A stretch of DNA of 64,000 nucleotides from Luteipulveratus flavus. Its GTDB lineage: Bacteria > Actinomycetota > Actinomycetes > Actinomycetales > Dermatophilaceae. The stretch lies in contig NZ_JAROAV010000028.1 in NCBI RefSeq assembly GCF_029439465.1, forward strand, positions 1-64,000, given 5' to 3'. A program made the position numbers and the translations under genes. The notes below the pieces were generated by a model. That model saw only the letters and a program-made list of their open reading frames with translations, made no database searches and was not told where the DNA came from. Shown here in pieces: positions 61,937 through 64,000 of the stretch; within the stretch, counting starts at the first letter, position 1, and each line of letters opens with the position of its first letter.

Positions 61937-62545
61937 TCAGTTCTTGGAGTAGAGCTCGACGATGAGCTGCTCGGTGAGCTGGCTGTCGATCTGCTCACGG
62001 ACCGGCACGGAGTGCACGAGGACCTGCAGCGTGCCCTCGACGACGTGCAGCCACGCCGGGATCGGACGGTCGCCGTAGGTCTCCCGGGCCAGCTGGATCG
62101 GGAACGCCTCGCGCGACTTCTCGCGGACCGTGATGATGTCGTACTGCGACACGCGGTAGGACGGGACATCGACGCGCTGGCCGTTGACCTCGAAGTGACC
62201 GTGGGTCACCAGCTGGCGGGCCGCACGACGGGTGCGGGCCAGGCCGGCGCGGTAGATCACGTTGTCGAGACGGGTCTCGAGGATGACGAGCAGGTTGCTA
62301 CCGGTCTTGCCGGGGCGGCGGGCCGCCTCCTTGTAGTACCGGACGAACTGCTTCTCCATGACGCCGTAGGTGAAGCGAGCCTTCTGCTTCTCCTGCAGCT
62401 GCGTCAGGTACTCCTTCTCCTGAATGCGACCGCGGCCGTGCTGGCCGGGCGGGAAGGGACGCATCTCGAAGTTCTTGTCACCGCCGACGAGGTCGGTCTT
62501 GAGGCGACGCGACTTCTTGGTGATGGGGCCGGTGTAACGGGCCAT
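61937..62545 (-). CDS. rpsD: 30S ribosomal protein S4
   Basis: Primary 16S rRNA-binding protein (202 residues). Motifs are MARYTGPITKKSRRL, LQEKQKARFTYGVMEKQF and the S4 domain RRAARQLVTHGHFEVNGQRV. S4 is the usual autoregulator of this operon in Gram-positives or gamma-proteobacteria. It lies between rpsK and rpoA. Confidence 0.98.
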   Translation of the reverse strand: MARYTGPITKKSRRLKTDLVGGDKNFEMRPFPPGQHGRGRIQEKEYLTQLQEKQKARFTYGVMEKQFVRYYKEAARRPGKTGSNLLVILETRLDNVIYRAGLARTRRAARQLVTHGHFEVNGQRVDVPSYRVSQYDIITVREKSREAFPIQLARETYGDRPIPAWLHVVEGTLQVLVHSVPVREQIDSQLTEQLIVELYSKN

Positions 62546-62577
62546 AGTTCAAACTCTCCTGGAAGTCCGGGTCGACG

Positions 62578-62985
62578 TCAGACGCGACGGCGCTTGGGCT
62601 GGCGAACGCCGTTGTGCGGCGTGGGGGTGACGTCCTGGATCGCGCCGACCTCGAGGCCGGTGGCGGTCAGGGAGCGGATCGCGGTCTCGCGACCCGAGCC
62701 CGGACCCTTGACGAAGACGTCGACCTTGCGCATGCCGTGCTCCATGGCACGACGCGCGGCAGCCTCGGCGGCCATCTGCGCGGCGAACGGCGTGGACTTG
62801 CGCGAGCCCTTGAAGCCGACCTGGCCGGCCGAGGCCCACGAGATCACCGCACCGGTCGGGTCGGTGATGGAAACGATGGTGTTGTTGAACGTGCTCTTGA
62901 TGTGGGCCTGGCCCGCGGCGACGTTCTTCTTCTCCTTGCGGCGCACCTTCTTGGCGCCCGCAGCCGTCCGGCTCTTGGGAGGCAT
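62578..62985 (-). CDS. rpsK: 30S ribosomal protein S11
   Basis: Platform protein (135 residues). The N-terminal basic stretch [20 protein letters not shown] and the core [40 protein letters not shown] and the terminal [15 protein letters not shown]-type ending ([16 protein letters not shown]) are standard. It is preceded by GGAGTAACACC. Confidence 0.98.
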   Translation of the reverse strand: MPPKSRTAAGAKKVRRKEKKNVAAGQAHIKSTFNNTIVSITDPTGAVISWASAGQVGFKGSRKSTPFAAQMAAEAAARRAMEHGMRKVDVFVKGPGSGRETAIRSLTATGLEVGAIQDVTPTPHNGVRQPKRRRV

Positions 62986-63082
62986 GTGGTGTTACTCCTT
63001 GATCGAAGAAAGGGGTGTGGTCCGGCTCTGCCAGATCACTGCTGTGGCGTACGACGACCGCGGGGCGGGCGTCGGAGCGGAC

Positions 63083-63460
63083 TTACTTACCGGCCTTCTT
63101 CTTGCCGGCGACGGTGCGCTTGGGGCCCTTGCGGGTACGCGCGTTGGTCTTGGTGCGCTGACCGTGGACGGGCAGGCCACGACGGTGGCGCAGACCCTGG
63201 TAGCTGCCGATCTCGACCTTGCGGCGGATGTCGGAAGCGACGTCGCGGCGCAGGTCACCCTCGAGGCGGAAGTTGCCCTCGAGGTGGTCGCGCAGCGTGA
63301 CGAGGTCTTCCTCGGTCAGGTCACGGACGCGGGTGTCGGGGTTGACACCGGTCGCGGTGAGCGTCTCCTGCGCGCGGGTACGACCGACGCCGAAGATGTA
63401 GGTGAGGGCGACCTCGACGCGCTTGTCGCGCGGCAGGTCGACACCGATCAGACGTGCCAT
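63083..63460 (-). CDS. rpsM: 30S ribosomal protein S13
   Basis: Small-subunit head protein contacting tRNAs and L5 (125 residues). [21 protein letters not shown] at the start (in part), [30 protein letters not shown] and the basic tail [13 protein letters not shown] are standard. AGGAGAAATGCC upstream gives the ribosome site. 194 bases separate it from rpmJ; that gap shows no further gene. Confidence 0.98.
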   Translation of the reverse strand: MARLIGVDLPRDKRVEVALTYIFGVGRTRAQETLTATGVNPDTRVRDLTEEDLVTLRDHLEGNFRLEGDLRRDVASDIRRKVEIGSYQGLRHRRGLPVHGQRTKTNARTRKGPKRTVAGKKKAGK

Positions 63461-63654
63461 GTGGCATTTCTCCTGGATCTCGCGGAGGTCTGGCGCAGTA
63501 CCTGTCCCGTTGCCCGACCGGAGTGGTCGCGGGTCCCCGGCCTCCGCGCCGGGGGTGACGTCCTGACCGCGAGGGTCAGGGGCCGGGTACTGCGTGCTCT
63601 GTCTTGAGTTCTTGCGTCCTGGCGAAGAACGCGAGTCGTGCGGTGAGGCTCTGG

Positions 63655-63768
63655 TCAGCCCTGGCGCTGCTTGTGGCGCAGGTTCTCGCAGATCACCATG
63701 ACCCGCCCGTTGCGGCGGATCACCTTGCACTTGTCGCAGATCTTCTTGACGCTCGGCTGAACCTTCAT
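63655..63768 (-). CDS. rpmJ: 50S ribosomal protein L36
   Basis: The smallest ribosomal protein (37 residues). It reads [19 protein letters not shown] at the start and [18 protein letters not shown] at the end. The zinc ligands are Cys 11, Cys 14 and Cys 27 plus His 32, so this is the C+ (zinc-binding) form. It is encoded between infA and rpsM, the usual place. Confidence 0.97.
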   Translation of the reverse strand: MKVQPSVKKICDKCKVIRRNGRVMVICENLRHKQRQG

Positions 63769-63829
63769 CTGCCTACTGTCTTGAAGTCGGGCCTCGCCCC
63801 GTGCGGGGTCCGGCGTGCGGTTGCTGGGC

Positions 63830-64000
63830 TCAGCGGTAGCGGAAGACGATGCGGCCGCGGGTCAGGTCATAAGGGCTGAGCTCGACCACGACCCGGTCCT
63901 CGGGGAGGATCCGGATGTAGTGCTGACGCATCTTCCCGGAGATGTGAGCGAGCACCTTGTGACCGTTGGTCAGCTCGACCCGGAACATCGCGTTCGGGAG
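63830..64000 (-). CDS. infA: Translation initiation factor IF-1 (partial, start outside window)
   Basis: The last 56 residues of IF-1, an S1/OB-fold factor that occupies the ribosomal A site during initiation. Visible sequence includes [40 protein letters not shown] and the terminal [13 protein letters not shown]. The 5' end runs beyond base 64000, so the start is not seen. It heads the alpha operon read right to left. Confidence 0.97.
   Translation of the reverse strand, partial: LPNAMFRVELTNGHKVLAHISGKMRQHYIRILPEDRVVVELSPYDLTRGRIVFRYR

Noticed and set aside
63461-63654. A further gene or riboswitch between rpmJ and rpsM
   Set aside because: No open frame with coding character and no recognisable riboswitch elements; several short GC hairpins are expected by chance.

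Overview
This window is a piece of chromosome from a high-GC Gram-positive actinobacterium. The gene style (SigK/RskA, LpqY-SugABC, WS/DGAT, DUF222-HNH, DUF4245) and the many leaderless starts suggest the order Micrococcales, perhaps a Dermacoccaceae or Intrasporangiaceae relative. That placement is inference from gene content only. I found no tRNA, rRNA, CRISPR array or intact insertion sequence.

Layout. 0-16.7 kb is a mixed metabolic and regulatory stretch: panD, an acyl-CoA dehydrogenase pair, a DUF222-HNH gene behind a near-consensus SOS box, OsmC, methyltransferase, an Lrp-type regulator with an MFS exporter, WYL regulator, lipase maturation factor, GNAT and TetR/SRPBCC genes. 16.7-18.9 kb is a lower-GC accessory island: a lysine-rich double winged-helix protein and an overlapping HEPN/Abi_C-like protein, followed by a frameshifted tyrosine-integrase remnant. 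19-40.8 kb contains a housekeeping backbone (ychF, rmuC, ispH, xseA-xseB, DUF4245, glpX, class I fumarase) that is interrupted three times. The first insert is a SigK/RskA module with a membrane molybdopterin oxidoreductase, a fasciclin lipoprotein and DUF389. The second is a cytochrome P450 with a 26-residue precursor-like peptide, a likely minimal P450-type RiPP cluster. The third is a sugar kinase, an SDR and a trehalose-type ABC importer.

40.8-49 kb carries an amino acid permease with a MocR regulator, ohr, an aminotransferase-TetR pair divergent from an FMN reductase over a perfect operator palindrome, then glmM-rpsI-rplM. 49-59 kb is accessory: an ArsR-like autoregulator, VapBC, ABC-F, WS/DGAT, an esterase, pxpABC, truA, a siderophore-interacting protein and an MFS permease. 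59.9-64 kb is the alpha operon in the order infA-rpmJ-rpsM-rpsK-rpsD-rpoA-rplQ, reading right to left, with infA cut by the window edge.

The two most interesting candidates are the P450 plus tiny aromatic-tailed peptide at 27126-28552 and the winged-helix/HEPN pair at 16962-18600. Both are inferences from motifs and context.
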